A DNA stretch of 64,000 nucleotides from JAMQPK01 sp963761975 (GCA_963761975.1 CAVXIR010000004.1:248001-312000); one strand, 5' to 3'. Positions 36,300 to 46,868 are shown, numbered from the stretch's first letter. Notes: a model not told the origin generated them from the letters alone. Numbers and translations: made by a program.

Positions 36300-39234
36300 A
36301 AGCGTGCGACCGTCCGCTCGCGAGAACCGGCGCGAGAAATTGCCCTGTGTGAGAACCCTCGGCCCTGACGATCTGCTCCGGAGTGCCGGTCGCCACGACG
36401 TTGCCGCCCGCATGCCCTCCTTCGGGTCCCAGATCGATGATGTAGTCCGCAGTTTTCAATACATCGAGGTTGTGCTCGATGACGACCAGGGTGTGCCCCG
36501 CCTCGAGAAGCTTCTTGAACGCCGTCAGGAGCTTCGCGATGTCGTCGAAATGGAGGCCGGTCGTAGGCTCGTCGAGCACGTAAAGGATACGGTCGCCCGT
36601 CCGCGACGACAGGTGCGACGCAATTTTGATGCGCTGCGCCTCGCCACCCGAAAGAGTGGTCGCAGGCTGACCGAGCCTCAGATAGCCAAGCCCGATCTCG
36701 TCGAGCACGTGCAGCCGCCGCAGCACTTTCGGCGACGTGCTGAAAAACGTCAAGGCTTCGCGCACAGTCAGATCGAGCACCTGGTTGACGTTCTTGCCTC
36801 GGTGTTTCACCTCGAGAACCTGCGGCTTGAAGCGCCGGCCGTCGCACTGATCGCAAGGGACGAATACATCCGCAAGAAACTGCATCTCGACGCGCACTTC
36901 ACCTTCGCCCTGGCAGGCCTCACATCGACCGCCGGGGACGTTGAACGAAAAGTGGCTGGCGGTCAGGCCCCGCGACTTTGCATCCTTCGTCGCAGCAAAA
37001 ATCTCGCGGATTGGATCGAACGCTTTGAGATACGTCACAGGGTTCGATCGCGGCGTACGGCCGATCGGCGTCTGATCGACGAGCACGACGTCGCTGACGA
37101 ACTCGGTGCCTTCGATCTTGCGGTACGCCCCGACGCGCTTTTCAGAGCCACCCTTGGCGCGCTTGACCGCTGAGTACAGCACGTCATGGACGAGCGTCGA
37201 TTTGCCCGATCCGCTGACGCCGGTAATGCACGTCAGCGTGTTCAGCGGAATCTCGACATCGATGTTTTTCAGGTTGTGCTCCGTGGCCCCGAGCAGCCGC
37301 AGCCTCTGCCCGCTGCCGCGACGCCGCGTCGACGGAACCGGAATCGCCAGGTCGCCCCGGAGATATTTCGCCGTCAGAGAACGTTGATCGCGCAGCAGGT
37401 TCTCGAGCGATCCGGCGAACACGATTCGACCGCCTTGCTCGCCGGCCCCGAGACCGAGATCGATGATCGTGTCGCCGACCCGAATCATGTCCTCGTCGTG
37501 CTCGACGACGAGCACGGTGTTCCCCTGGTCGCGAAGCTGGCGCAGGATGTTGATGAGGCGCAGGTTGTCGCGCGAGTGCAGGCCAATCGACGGCTCGTCG
37601 AGCACGTACAACGTGTCGACCAGCGACGACCCCAGCGACGTCGCAAGATTGATGCGCTGCGACTCACCGCCGGAAAGCGTTGAAGACAAGCGGTCGAGTG
37701 TGAGGTAATCCAGCCCCACGTCGCTCAGGAACTTGAGCCGCTTCTGTATCTCCTTCAGCACCTTGTCGCCGATCGCCGCCTCCTTTTCGGTCAGCGCCAG
37801 CGACTGCAGGAACTGCGCGGCTTCGCGAACTGTATCGGCAGACACCTGATCGATCGTGCGGCCTCCCACGCGAACGTCGCGCGCTTCACGCCGCAGGCGG
37901 GCGCCGCCGCACTCCGGGCACGTCAGATAGCCTCGATAGCGGCTCAGGAACACGCGGACGTGCACCTTGTATTTCTTGCGCTCGAGCCAGCGGAAGAACC
38001 CGCGAATGCCGTCGTAGTCTTTGCGGTCGCCTTCCACGACCAGTTGCCGCTCGGCATCCGTCAAGTCTTTCCAGGGCACCTCGAGCCTGATCCCTGCGCT
38101 CTTGGCGGCCCGCTTTAATTCGGCGAGCTGCGCACGGTAGTGCGTCTTGGTCCAAGGCTCTATCGCTCCCTGCTGGATCGATTTGTTCGAATCGGGAACC
38201 ACCAGGTCGAGGTCGAGCTCGATGACGTTGCCGAAGCCGTGGCAGGTTGGGCACGCGCCGAACGGGTTGTTGAACGAAAAGAGCCGCGGCTGAGGTGTCT
38301 CGTACGTGAGGTTGCAGTTCTGACATTCGAACCGCTCGCTGAACACATGAACCTTGCCCCCCTTCGCGCTGCGCGCTTCGGCGGGCAAGCCGGAGTCGTC
38401 GATGGCGAATGCCGTTCCGCCGGCTTCCCGATACGCGGTCTCGATCGAATCGGTCAACCGCGTCCGCATGTCGCCTTCCAGCTTGACGCGATCGATGATG
38501 ACCTTGAGCGTTGACAGATCGCGCAACTCCGCCGCCGTCACCTCATCCACATTGACCGTGCGGCCGTTCACGTACAGGCGGTGAAAGCCCTTCCGGCGCA
38601 GCTCGTTCAGTGTGAAAGTCAGCGAAGCGGGACTCGGCCCGGCATTGCTAATCCCTGCTTCCAGATCACTAATCCCTGGAGAATCTGAATCCTCTTCATC
38701 AGAATCAGCGTCAGTACCTCTAGCGACGCCAACCGGGTCGACGACGGGCATTTCGAAGCCGATGAGCAGACGCGTGCCCTCAGGCAGGCCGATGAGGTGT
38801 TTGGCGACGATCTCGGCCGTATCGCGGACAACTTCCTGGCCGCACTGGCGGCAAAAGGTGCGGCCAATGCGCGCGAACAGTAATCGCAGATAATCGTGAA
38901 TCTCGGTCGTGGTACCGACCGTCGAGCGTGGATTCCGGATGCTGTTCTTCTGGCGGATCGCGATCGCCGGGCAGATACCCTCGATACGATCGACATCAGG
39001 TTTCTCCATCCGCTCGAGAAACTGGCGCGCGTAGGCCGACAGCGAGCTGACATATCGCCGCTGCCCTTCGGCGTAGATCGTGTCGAACGCCAGCGACGAC
39101 TTGCCCGATCCGCTGACACCGGTGACGACGATCAACTGGCCCAGAGGAAGCGCAAGATCGATGTTCTTCAAGTTGTGCGTGCGGGCACCGCGAACGACGA
39201 TGTCGGTAGCCGCCACGACAGGAATTTCGGGCAT
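36286..39234 (-). CDS. uvrA: Excinuclease ABC subunit A
   Basis: ATG 39234 gives 982 residues; a start 33 codons earlier is open but unlikely. Two ABC ATPase modules: Walker A GVSGSGKSSLAFDT and GVSGSGKSTLVHD, ABC signatures LSGGESQR and LSGGEAQR, Walker B YVLDEPSIGLHSRD and YVLDEPTTGLHFDD. Zinc sites CQNCNLTYE...CPTC and CEACQGEGE...CDQC. It recognises DNA lesions with UvrB. In the UvrB-binding/insertion region about 35 extra residues around PGISDLEAGISNAG are translated from a ctaatccct-type word repeat. Confidence 0.96.
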   Translation of the reverse strand: MPEIPVVAATDIVVRGARTHNLKNIDLALPLGQLIVVTGVSGSGKSSLAFDTIYAEGQRRYVSSLSAYARQFLERMEKPDVDRIEGICPAIAIRQKNSIRNPRSTVGTTTEIHDYLRLLFARIGRTFCRQCGQEVVRDTAEIVAKHLIGLPEGTRLLIGFEMPVVDPVGVARGTDADSDEEDSDSPGISDLEAGISNAGPSPASLTFTLNELRRKGFHRLYVNGRTVNVDEVTAAELRDLSTLKVIIDRVKLEGDMRTRLTDSIETAYREAGGTAFAIDDSGLPAEARSAKGGKVHVFSERFECQNCNLTYETPQPRLFSFNNPFGACPTCHGFGNVIELDLDLVVPDSNKSIQQGAIEPWTKTHYRAQLAELKRAAKSAGIRLEVPWKDLTDAERQLVVEGDRKDYDGIRGFFRWLERKKYKVHVRVFLSRYRGYLTCPECGGARLRREARDVRVGGRTIDQVSADTVREAAQFLQSLALTEKEAAIGDKVLKEIQKRLKFLSDVGLDYLTLDRLSSTLSGGESQRINLATSLGSSLVDTLYVLDEPSIGLHSRDNLRLINILRQLRDQGNTVLVVEHDEDMIRVGDTIIDLGLGAGEQGGRIVFAGSLENLLRDQRSLTAKYLRGDLAIPVPSTRRRGSGQRLRLLGATEHNLKNIDVEIPLNTLTCITGVSGSGKSTLVHDVLYSAVKRAKGGSEKRVGAYRKIEGTEFVSDVVLVDQTPIGRTPRSNPVTYLKAFDPIREIFAATKDAKSRGLTASHFSFNVPGGRCEACQGEGEVRVEMQFLADVFVPCDQCDGRRFKPQVLEVKHRGKNVNQVLDLTVREALTFFSTSPKVLRRLHVLDEIGLGYLRLGQPATTLSGGEAQRIKIASHLSSRTGDRILYVLDEPTTGLHFDDIAKLLTAFKKLLEAGHTLVVIEHNLDVLKTADYIIDLGPEGGHAGGNVVATGTPEQIVRAEGSHTGQFLAPVLASGRSHAYALE
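38640..38706. repeat. CTAATCCCT word repeat inside uvrA, in frame
   Basis: The words tgctaatccctgcttccaga, cactaatccctgga and gaatctgaatcc lie within the uvrA reading frame and encode Asp/Ser/Glu-rich residues. The same word is found between scpA and trpS. Confidence 0.65.
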
Positions 39235-39350
39235 AAGATACGGTAGTGCGCTCTCGAGATCGGGCGACCTACAGACGCGAATTTTTGGGCGTCCGTAAAC
39301 TTCAAATGTTAGCATAGGAAGGTTTCGGCTCACACGTCTTACCCAAACGA

Positions 39351-40169
39351 ATGCGGTACGAACATCTTGACGCTCTCGAGAGCGAATCGATCTTCATCAT
39401 GCGCGAGGCCTTCGCCAAGTTCGACAACATGGCGATGCTGTGGAGCATTGGCAAGGACTCGACCGCACTGCTGTGGCTTGCGCGAAAGGCATTTTTTGGC
39501 CATGTGCCCTTTCCGCTCGTCCACATCGACACCACTTACAAGATTCCGTCGATGATCGAGTATCGCGACCGGCTGGTGCGCGAATGGAACCTGCAGCTGG
39601 TCGTCGGCATGAACAAGCCGGTGCTCGAGGCCGGGGTGACGTTCCCCAACGGGCGGGCGACACGCGTCGAGTGCTGCGGCACGCTCAAAAAGGACGGCCT
39701 GCAGCAGGTGATCGAGCATTACGGCTATACCGGCATCATCGTCGGAGTGCGGCGCGACGAAGATCCCACGCGTGCGAAAGAGCGGTATTTCTCGCCGCGC
39801 AACGCGAATATGGAGTGGAACGCGTCGGACCAGCCGCCGGAATTCTGGAACCAGTTCAAGACCGATTTCGCGCCTGGTACGCACATCCGCATCCATCCGC
39901 TGCTGCACTGGACCGAGCTGAACGTGTGGGAATACATCGAGCGCGAGAAGATTCCGGTCATTCCCCTCTACTTCGACGATGGAACCGGGCATCGCTACAG
40001 GTCGCTGGGATGTGCGCCGTGCACGTTTCCGATCCGGTCGACGGCCAAAACGGTTTCCGAGATCGTCGATGAGCTGAAGGCGACGAGAATTCCCGAGCGG
40101 GCGGGCCGTGCTCAGGATCAGGAAAGCGAAGACGCGTTCGAGAAGCTCCGGCGCGACGGCTACATGTGA
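39351..40169 (+). CDS. cysD: Sulfate adenylyltransferase subunit 2
   Basis: A protein of 272 residues. The PP-loop for ATP pyrophosphate binding is MLWSIGKDSTALLWLARKAF; further marks are PLVHIDTTYKIPSMIEYRD, VGVRRDEDPTRAKERYFSPR and HPLLHWTELNVWEYIEREKIP. With CysN it makes adenosine phosphosulfate from ATP and sulfate. Its stop overlaps the cysNC start (TGATG), so the pair is translated together. Confidence 0.95.
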   Translation: MRYEHLDALESESIFIMREAFAKFDNMAMLWSIGKDSTALLWLARKAFFGHVPFPLVHIDTTYKIPSMIEYRDRLVREWNLQLVVGMNKPVLEAGVTFPNGRATRVECCGTLKKDGLQQVIEHYGYTGIIVGVRRDEDPTRAKERYFSPRNANMEWNASDQPPEFWNQFKTDFAPGTHIRIHPLLHWTELNVWEYIEREKIPVIPLYFDDGTGHRYRSLGCAPCTFPIRSTAKTVSEIVDELKATRIPERAGRAQDQESEDAFEKLRRDGYM

Positions 40170-41965
40170 TGGCGTTCGCTCGCAATCAGCTCAGACTTGT
40201 CGTCGTCGGGCACGTCGACCACGGAAAGTCCACCCTGATCGGCCGGCTGTTCTACGACACCGGCTCGCTGCCTGAAGGCAAATACGAACAACTGGTGGCC
40301 ATTGCTCAACGGCGCGGAGTGCCGTTCGAGTTCGCCAATCTGATGGACGCGCTGCAGGCCGAGCGCGATCAGAACATCACCATCGACACCACTCAGATCT
40401 GGTTCCGGACCCCGAAGCGCGAATACGTCATCATCGACGCGCCGGGCCATAAGGAATTCGTCAAGAACATGGTGACCGGTGCCGCCCGGGCGGATGCGGC
40501 GCTCATCATCATCGACGCGTCCGAGGGTGTCCAGGAACAGACACGCCGGCATGGTTATCTGCTCCGTCTGATAGGAGTCCGTCAGGTCGTCGTCGTGGTC
40601 AACAAGATGGATCTCGTCGACTACTCGCAGCGAGTCTTCGACAACATCTCGAGCGAGTACCGCCAGTTCCTGAAAGGGCTCGGGGTAGAGGCGCAGTTCA
40701 TCCTCCCTGTTTCGGCGCGGCAAGGCGACAACATCGCCGCACGCGGTGAGAACCTGAACTGGTTCAGCGGGCCCGCCGTGCTCGAAGCCCTCGATGCCAT
40801 TCCAGACCCGAATGCGGTGACGAACCAGCCGCTGCGCTTCCCCATTCAGGACGTCTATCGGTTCGATCACCGGCGCATTCTGGCCGGACGCCTCGAAGCA
40901 GGCACGCTGCGGGCCGGCGACCAGCTTCTGTTCCTCCCGTCGGGCCGTACGAGCGTCGTGCGCTCGATTGAGAGCTGGAACTCGCCGCAAGTCGAGTCGC
41001 TCAAAGCCGGCGATCCTGCCGGCGTCACTCTCTCTGATCAATTGTTCGTCGAGCGTGGTTCCGTGGCCGTGCACGCCGACGATGCCCCAAGCCTGGCAAC
41101 GGAATTCACCGCCCGCATTTTCTGGCTCGGGCGCACGCCGCTGGCCGCCGGCAAGCGCTACAAGCTGAAGCTCGTGACCCAGGAAGTCGAATGCGAGATT
41201 AAGACACTAGAGGAAGTCGTCGACGCGTCCACCGTACAGACGATCGCCGGCGCCGATTCGGTGCGCACGAACGACGCGGCGAAGGTTGTCATTCACACGC
41301 GGCGTCCGGTCGCGCTCGACCTGTTCGAGCGTGTGCCGACGATGGGACGGCTTGTGCTGGTCGACGGGTTCGACGTCGCCGGCGGGGGCATTGTGGTCGA
41401 TGTGCCCGAGCGCTTTGCCGCAGCCAGCGTGGTTGCCGACGCCGCGGTCAACGCTGACGTCTCACAAGTGGCACGGGGCGAGCGCCATTTGCGGCACGGT
41501 CACCGTGGCGCGATCGTGTGGCTGACAGGCGTGCCTGGGAGCGGCAAAACCACGCTGGCCAAATCGCTCGAACGGCAGCTCTTCGAGCGGCACATTCAGG
41601 TATTCGTCCTCGATGGCGCCAACATTCGTCCTGGACTGAGCTCAGACCTCGGAGTATCCGGCTCCGAGCGTGAAGAGAACATGCGCCGCGTCAGCGAAGT
41701 CGCCAAGCTGTTCTCATCGGCGGGGCTCGTCTGCATCGTGAGCTTTACGTCACCCACGCGATCCGAGCGCGAACGCGCCCGGCGTGCGATGGAAACCGAC
41801 GATGGTCCGAGCATTCCGTTCCTCGAAACGTACTTGAGGGGGGCGAACGACGCGAGCTCGCAGTACGAACCGCCGGACCATGCCGAATTGACGCTGCCCG
41901 AAAGCATGAGCCTCGACGAGCGTGTCAACGTCGTGCTCGAAGAGCTCATGCGGCAAATTCGCTAG
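40169..41965 (+). CDS. cysNC: Bifunctional sulfate adenylyltransferase subunit 1 / adenylylsulfate kinase
   Basis: A protein of 598 residues from ATG 40169; GTG 40166 is also open. GTPase domain at residues 1-~220 (VGHVDHGKSTLIGRL, DAPGHKEFVKNM, NKMDLVD), EF-Tu-like beta domains to ~430, then an APS kinase from ~440 (WLTGVPGSGKTTLAKSLE, LDGANIRPGLSSDLG, SFTSPTRSERERAR). The fusion lets one protein drive APS synthesis and phosphorylation to PAPS. No cysH reductase is in the window, so the PAPS fate (assimilation or sulfation) is open. Confidence 0.95.
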   Translation: MAFARNQLRLVVVGHVDHGKSTLIGRLFYDTGSLPEGKYEQLVAIAQRRGVPFEFANLMDALQAERDQNITIDTTQIWFRTPKREYVIIDAPGHKEFVKNMVTGAARADAALIIIDASEGVQEQTRRHGYLLRLIGVRQVVVVVNKMDLVDYSQRVFDNISSEYRQFLKGLGVEAQFILPVSARQGDNIAARGENLNWFSGPAVLEALDAIPDPNAVTNQPLRFPIQDVYRFDHRRILAGRLEAGTLRAGDQLLFLPSGRTSVVRSIESWNSPQVESLKAGDPAGVTLSDQLFVERGSVAVHADDAPSLATEFTARIFWLGRTPLAAGKRYKLKLVTQEVECEIKTLEEVVDASTVQTIAGADSVRTNDAAKVVIHTRRPVALDLFERVPTMGRLVLVDGFDVAGGGIVVDVPERFAAASVVADAAVNADVSQVARGERHLRHGHRGAIVWLTGVPGSGKTTLAKSLERQLFERHIQVFVLDGANIRPGLSSDLGVSGSEREENMRRVSEVAKLFSSAGLVCIVSFTSPTRSERERARRAMETDDGPSIPFLETYLRGANDASSQYEPPDHAELTLPESMSLDERVNVVLEELMRQIR

Positions 41966-42008
41966 CGACCTCGCGTTGAGTCGCCAGCAATGCTCGAGCA
42001 GCGAATTG

Positions 42009-42152
42009 CTACAGTCGCCCCGTCAGGGCCATCACGATCAGGATGATCAGAAGAAGCCCGACAACTCCACCGCCGACCCTCGGCCCTCCAGCGTAAAATC
42101 CACCACCGCCCAACACGATCAACAGGACAATCAGGATCAAAAGTAAGCTCAT
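42009..42152 (-). CDS. Small DUF3309-type membrane protein
   Basis: ATG 42152 with GGAG eight bases upstream encodes 47 residues: MSLLLILIVLLIVLGGGGFY, a Gly/Pro turn (AGGPRVGGG), then VVGLLLIILIVMALTGRL. Two hydrophobic segments around a glycine-rich hinge match DUF3309. Proteins of this group are often stress-associated in soil bacteria; the function is unknown. The gene is convergent with cysNC and divergent from the SGNH hydrolase. Confidence 0.72.
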   Translation of the reverse strand: MSLLLILIVLLIVLGGGGFYAGGPRVGGGVVGLLLIILIVMALTGRL

Positions 42153-42220
42153 ATACACTCCACTTCACGCCGTAGCACTAATCGTGCCGCATACTTCGGT
42201 CCTTTACGCATGGAGGTCGT

Positions 42221-43015
42221 ATGAGACTTCTTCTTGGGTTGTTCGTCGCATTCTCGTTGCTGCTTCAATCGAGTTCTTTGTCTGCACAGCAGGGTCTCGG
42301 TGGAGCCGGCCAGGCTGTTCCGCCTGCCCTCCTCCAGTGCGCAGACGTGTCCGCGGCGTTGGTGGCCGTCACAAATCAAGACACACGGCTTCGCGACTGG
42401 GCCAATCTCGGGCGGTATCGCGAGACGAATCGAAGCGTCAAGCCTGTGGTCGTGTTCATGGGTGATTCGATTACGGACTTCTGGCAACAGGAGCGATTCG
42501 GTGGATTCTTCCCGGGAAAGAACTACGCCGACCGCGGCATCAGCGCCCAGACGACGCCACAGATGCTCCTTCGCTTCCGTCCCGACGTCGTCAACCTGAA
42601 GCCGCGAGCCGTCGTCATACTCGCCGGCACGAACGACATTGCCGGCAATACCGGCCCGATGACCAACGAGGAGATTCAGGACAACCTGGCGTCGATGAGC
42701 GAGTTGGCGAAAGCGAACGGCATCCGCGTCGTGCTCGCGAGCGTCCTCCCCGTCAGCGCGTATCACGTGGCAAACGCCAACGTCGTTCCACAGACCACAC
42801 GCCGTCCCGTCGCCCGCATCAAGGCGCTCAACGACTGGATGAAGTCATACGCGTCGGCGAACAAGCACGTGTACCTCGATTACTACTCCGCCATGATCGA
42901 CAGCACGGGTATGTTGAAGGCCGAGTTTAGTGAGGACGATCTGCATCCGAACGCCGCAGGGTACAAGGTGATGTCGCCGCTGGCCGAGGCGGCGATTGCC
43001 CAAGCGCTGAAATGA
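42221..43015 (+). CDS. Secreted SGNH/GDSL hydrolase
   Basis: A protein of 264 residues. Signal peptide (LLGLFVAFSLLLQSSSLSA). Block I VVFMGDSITDFWQQ, block II DRGISAQTT, block III ILAGTNDIAGNTG and block V EDDLHPNAAGY give a complete Ser-Gly-Asn-His set. Similar to arylesterase-like or acetylxylan-type GDSL enzymes. It is followed by a strong hairpin (43018-43087). Confidence 0.9.
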   Translation: MRLLLGLFVAFSLLLQSSSLSAQQGLGGAGQAVPPALLQCADVSAALVAVTNQDTRLRDWANLGRYRETNRSVKPVVVFMGDSITDFWQQERFGGFFPGKNYADRGISAQTTPQMLLRFRPDVVNLKPRAVVILAGTNDIAGNTGPMTNEEIQDNLASMSELAKANGIRVVLASVLPVSAYHVANANVVPQTTRRPVARIKALNDWMKSYASANKHVYLDYYSAMIDSTGMLKAEFSEDDLHPNAAGYKVMSPLAEAAIAQALK

Positions 43016-43017
43016 AT

Positions 43018-43087
43018 CACGCATTGCCACATTCTCAATTGACGATTGCCAATCAATTGCAAATTGCCAATCGAGAATGTGGCAATT
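43018..43087. repeat. Hairpin built of ATTGCCAAT words between convergent genes
   Basis: ATTGCCACATTCTC at about 43023 pairs with GAGAATGTGGCAAT near 43074-43087, and ttgccaatcaattgcaaatt fills the loop with further words. A stem of at least 14 perfect base pairs sits between the SGNH and dimeric-barrel gene stops. Likely bidirectional terminator. Confidence 0.75.
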
Positions 43088-43090
43088 CTC

Positions 43091-43390
43091 CTAAGCTTCG
43101 ATCGTGTAGATTTCCCGCCGGCCCGAGTCGACGAAGTCGTGATATCCCTTCATCACCAGCTCGAACTCCTTGGCTTGCGCAGGATCGCTCATCATCTTTT
43201 CGAAATCACCCATGCTCTTGACCTCGAACTCGGCGACGACGGTCCAGTAACGTTCGGCGCTTAAATCGGTCATGATGCGGGGCTTGCCGAGTGCCATCCG
43301 CTCCATCACCTTGCTCATGGCCTTGAATTTGTCCACCATCGGCCGCACCTGCCCGGGCTTGCAGAAAAAGACCTCTCGAATCAGCAGCAT
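43091..43390 (-). CDS. Dimeric alpha-beta barrel (NIPSNAP/ABM-like) protein
   Basis: A protein of 99 residues. The pattern IREVFFCKPGQVRPMVDKFKAM, RIMTDLSAERYWTVVAEFEVKS and ARAKEFELVMKG-like spacing (read here as PAQAKEFELVMKGYHDF) fits ferredoxin-like dimeric barrels such as NIPSNAP or ABM proteins. They bind small ligands or act as small monooxygenase-like enzymes. No catalytic residue can be named. Confidence 0.65.
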   Translation of the reverse strand: MLLIREVFFCKPGQVRPMVDKFKAMSKVMERMALGKPRIMTDLSAERYWTVVAEFEVKSMGDFEKMMSDPAQAKEFELVMKGYHDFVDSGRREIYTIEA

Positions 43391-43443
43391 CGTTGCCTCC
43401 GGTATTCGTTATAACTGATCCGGAAGGTGTATAAGCTGGGAAT

Positions 43444-44619
43444 ATGCATCGCCTCAACGAGAAGGCCATCCTCTTTGCGCCGCCAGAGACGATCGAGCCG
43501 GAGGCGCGAAAACAGATCGAAAACGCGGCCTCGATGCCATTTATCTACAAGCACATCGCGGTGATGCCCGACTGTCATTACGGCAAAGGTGCCACCATTG
43601 GTACGGTGCTGGCCACAAAGGGCTCGATCATCCCGGCGGCTGTAGGCGTCGACATCGGCTGCGGCATGATCGCGGTGAAGACGCCGCTCACGCGCGACGA
43701 CATCGCCGATCCGGCGGCAATTCGATCGGGCATCGAACGCCGCATTCCGATGAGCGCGGGGCATAACAATCGGACGATCAGCGACAGTGCCGCCAAACGC
43801 ATCAAAGAGCTCGAATCGCTCGCCCGACGCAATTACAGCGAGATCGATTCAAACTGGAAGCTGCAGCTCGGCACGCTCGGCGGCGGCAACCACTTCATCG
43901 AGCTCGCGACCGACGAATCGGATGCGGTGTGGGCCACGCTGCACTCCGGCTCGCGCGGTATCGGCAACAAGATCGGCAACCTGTACATTCGTCGCGCGCA
44001 AGAGTTGGCAAAAGCCCACGGCGTCAGGCTGCCAGACCGTGATCTGGCGTACCTCACCGAAGGCACGAAGGAGTTCGACGACTACATCCGCGATGTGCTG
44101 TGGGCACAGAACTTCGCCAGGCTCAATCGCGACGAGATGATGGACCGCGTGATGACGGAGCTGAGTTACCAGGTGTACGGCGACGACAGCCACGTCGCCG
44201 ATCTCGACGTGCAGCGCATCAACTGCCATCACAATTTCACGCAAATCGAGGAGCACTTCGGCCAGCGTGTCTGGGTGACCCGCAAGGGCGCGATTGAGGC
44301 TCGGCGCGGCATGTGGGCGATGATTCCCGGCTCAATGGGCACCCGCAGTTACATCGTCACCGGGCGGGAGCATCCGATGGCCTTCCGCTCTGCCCCGCAC
44401 GGCGCGGGGCGCCGGCTGTCGCGCACGGCGGCACGCAGGCAATTTACGATGAGCGATCTCGACAGCGCGATGCGCGGCATCGAGTTCCGGCGATCGTCGG
44501 TGCTGCTCGATGAAATTCCGTCGGCCTACAAGAACATCGACGAGGTGATGGAATATGCCAAGGATCTGGTCGAGGTGCAGTACGTGCTGAAGCAGTTTGT
44601 GAATGTGAAAGGGGACTGA
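43444..44619 (+). CDS. rtcB: RNA-splicing ligase RtcB
   Basis: A protein of 391 residues. Metal-binding Asp and Cys in GVDIGCGMIAVK, His in LGGGNHFIEL, LHSGSRGIGNK and INCHHNF, and the guanylylated His in SAPHGAGRRLSRTAA. RtcB seals 2',3'-cyclic phosphate or 3'-phosphate RNA ends with GTP, in RNA repair. No archease or RtcA/RtcR gene is nearby. The gene directly precedes the tRNA-Thr. Confidence 0.95.
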   Translation: MHRLNEKAILFAPPETIEPEARKQIENAASMPFIYKHIAVMPDCHYGKGATIGTVLATKGSIIPAAVGVDIGCGMIAVKTPLTRDDIADPAAIRSGIERRIPMSAGHNNRTISDSAAKRIKELESLARRNYSEIDSNWKLQLGTLGGGNHFIELATDESDAVWATLHSGSRGIGNKIGNLYIRRAQELAKAHGVRLPDRDLAYLTEGTKEFDDYIRDVLWAQNFARLNRDEMMDRVMTELSYQVYGDDSHVADLDVQRINCHHNFTQIEEHFGQRVWVTRKGAIEARRGMWAMIPGSMGTRSYIVTGREHPMAFRSAPHGAGRRLSRTAARRQFTMSDLDSAMRGIEFRRSSVLLDEIPSAYKNIDEVMEYAKDLVEVQYVLKQFVNVKGD

Positions 44620-44631
44620 CGCGGACCAGGG

Positions 44632-44704
44632 GGAGTCAGCAGTCGGCAGTCAGTAGTCTGCAGTCGACGGTTGAAAGTAGATGGTCGAAAGTCGACGATG
44701 GTAA
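44632..44704. repeat. CAGTCGGCAGTCAGTAGT and GTCGAAAGTCG word repeat
   Basis: The words gtcagcagtcggcagtcagt and agtctgcagtcg, then ggtcgaaagtcgacgatgg stand between rtcB and the tRNA. The first word matches (reverse complement) the block at 36250; the second matches words at 14740 and 31900. It is the last clear block in the window. Confidence 0.7.
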
Positions 44705-44723
44705 GATATGTGGTCCCGCCAGG

Positions 44724-44799
44724 GCCGGCGTAGCTCAGTTGGTAGAGCAGCTGATTCGTAATCAGCAGGTCATCGGTTCAAGTCCGATCGCCGGCTCCA
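44724..44799 (+). tRNA. tRNA-Thr (anticodon CGU)
   Basis: The 7-bp acceptor GCCGGCG/CGCCGGC, D arm GCTC...GAGC, anticodon arm GCTGA TTCGTAA TCAGC with CGT, variable loop AGGTC, T arm ATCGG TTCAAGT CCGAT and encoded CCA fold perfectly. The anticodon reads ACG. Its 3' end marks the change to the decayed right-hand region, so it may have been an integration site, but no direct repeat of its end or integrase is seen here. Confidence 0.95.
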
Positions 44800-44964
44800 T
44801 GTAAACTCCATTGATGCAATCTGTTATAGGGATGCGGTAGAGTCGGTTGGTCGGTCGAGCGGTCGCGGTAGGCACACACTAGGCACCGCAAGCCGGGGGC
44901 GGGCTAGGTCTTCGCGCCAATTACACAGAACCAGACCCGCTCGAGCGTGAGACGAAACCATCAT

Positions 44965-45318
44965 GGGGGGCGCCTCAGGTGGAGCGCCCGCGCTGCGTCA
45001 CAGGTCGCATGGACGATACTCTGGAGCGGAATCGGCGATCGCTCGAGGACGGCATCGAAGACGACCTGGGGCGTACTGGCTGCCAACAGTCCCATTGTCG
45101 CCCAACATTCGCAGCGCGCGGACTTCAGTCGCCAGATACTCCGTAAGGACCAAGATCATTCTCCGCTACCAGCGAGCATCTGATCGAGGTCGATGCTGTT
45201 GATGATCAGGGGCGGATACTGATAAGACGTAAACTGTCGATATCGGTCAACGATCGATCGGTAGTACGCGATCGTCGACTCTGGTCCGATGCCCCCGACG
45301 ATGCCCAATTTTCTTCAT
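44965..45318 (-). pseudogene. Aspartate/glutamate racemase family remnant
   Basis: ATG 45318 opens KKIGHRRGHRTR in one frame, but shifting frames gives KIGIVGGIGPESTIAYYRSI, YPPLIINSIDLDQML, VLTEYLATEVRAL, then GLLAASTPQVVFDAVLERSP and IPLQSIVHATCDAARALHLR. These are consecutive pieces of the amino-acid racemase fold, spread over at least three frames and lacking the C-terminal half. A dead, truncated gene. Recognised by motif only. Confidence 0.7.
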
Positions 45319-45516
45319 ATCGTGAGTGTTTGTGCCAGCCGAGTGGCACAAGAAGTAATCGACCGCAGTATCACAGCCATCCGCACGAAGGACCGAGAGA
45401 CGACGCGGGCAGCGATGCTGCCACGAAGCTGATGGAAGAGCGCCGTCTTGCTCGGGGGAGTGTGGCCTCAACCTCCAGTCACACGCGGTCGGTCCAGAGT
45501 GGTAGCACAGTATGGG

Positions 45517-46821
<1,305 letters not shown>

Positions 46822-46868
46822 CGAGCCTTTGACAGCGGGCCCCCTTGGCGAGGACACTGAAGATCTCG

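Noticed and set aside
36300..39300. Long plus-strand frames opposite uvrA
   Set aside because: They are antisense shadows of a GC-rich gene with strong codon periodicity; no domain, start signal or ribosome site.
44724..44799. Proof of a tRNA-integrated genomic island
   Set aside because: The change in gene content at the tRNA is clear, but no integrase and no second copy of the tRNA 3' end were found inside the window, so integration at the tRNA remains only a possibility.
45400..45516. A second fluoride riboswitch before nhaA
   Set aside because: No GACTCCTAC-type 3' element and no matching pseudoknot partner were found upstream of nhaA.
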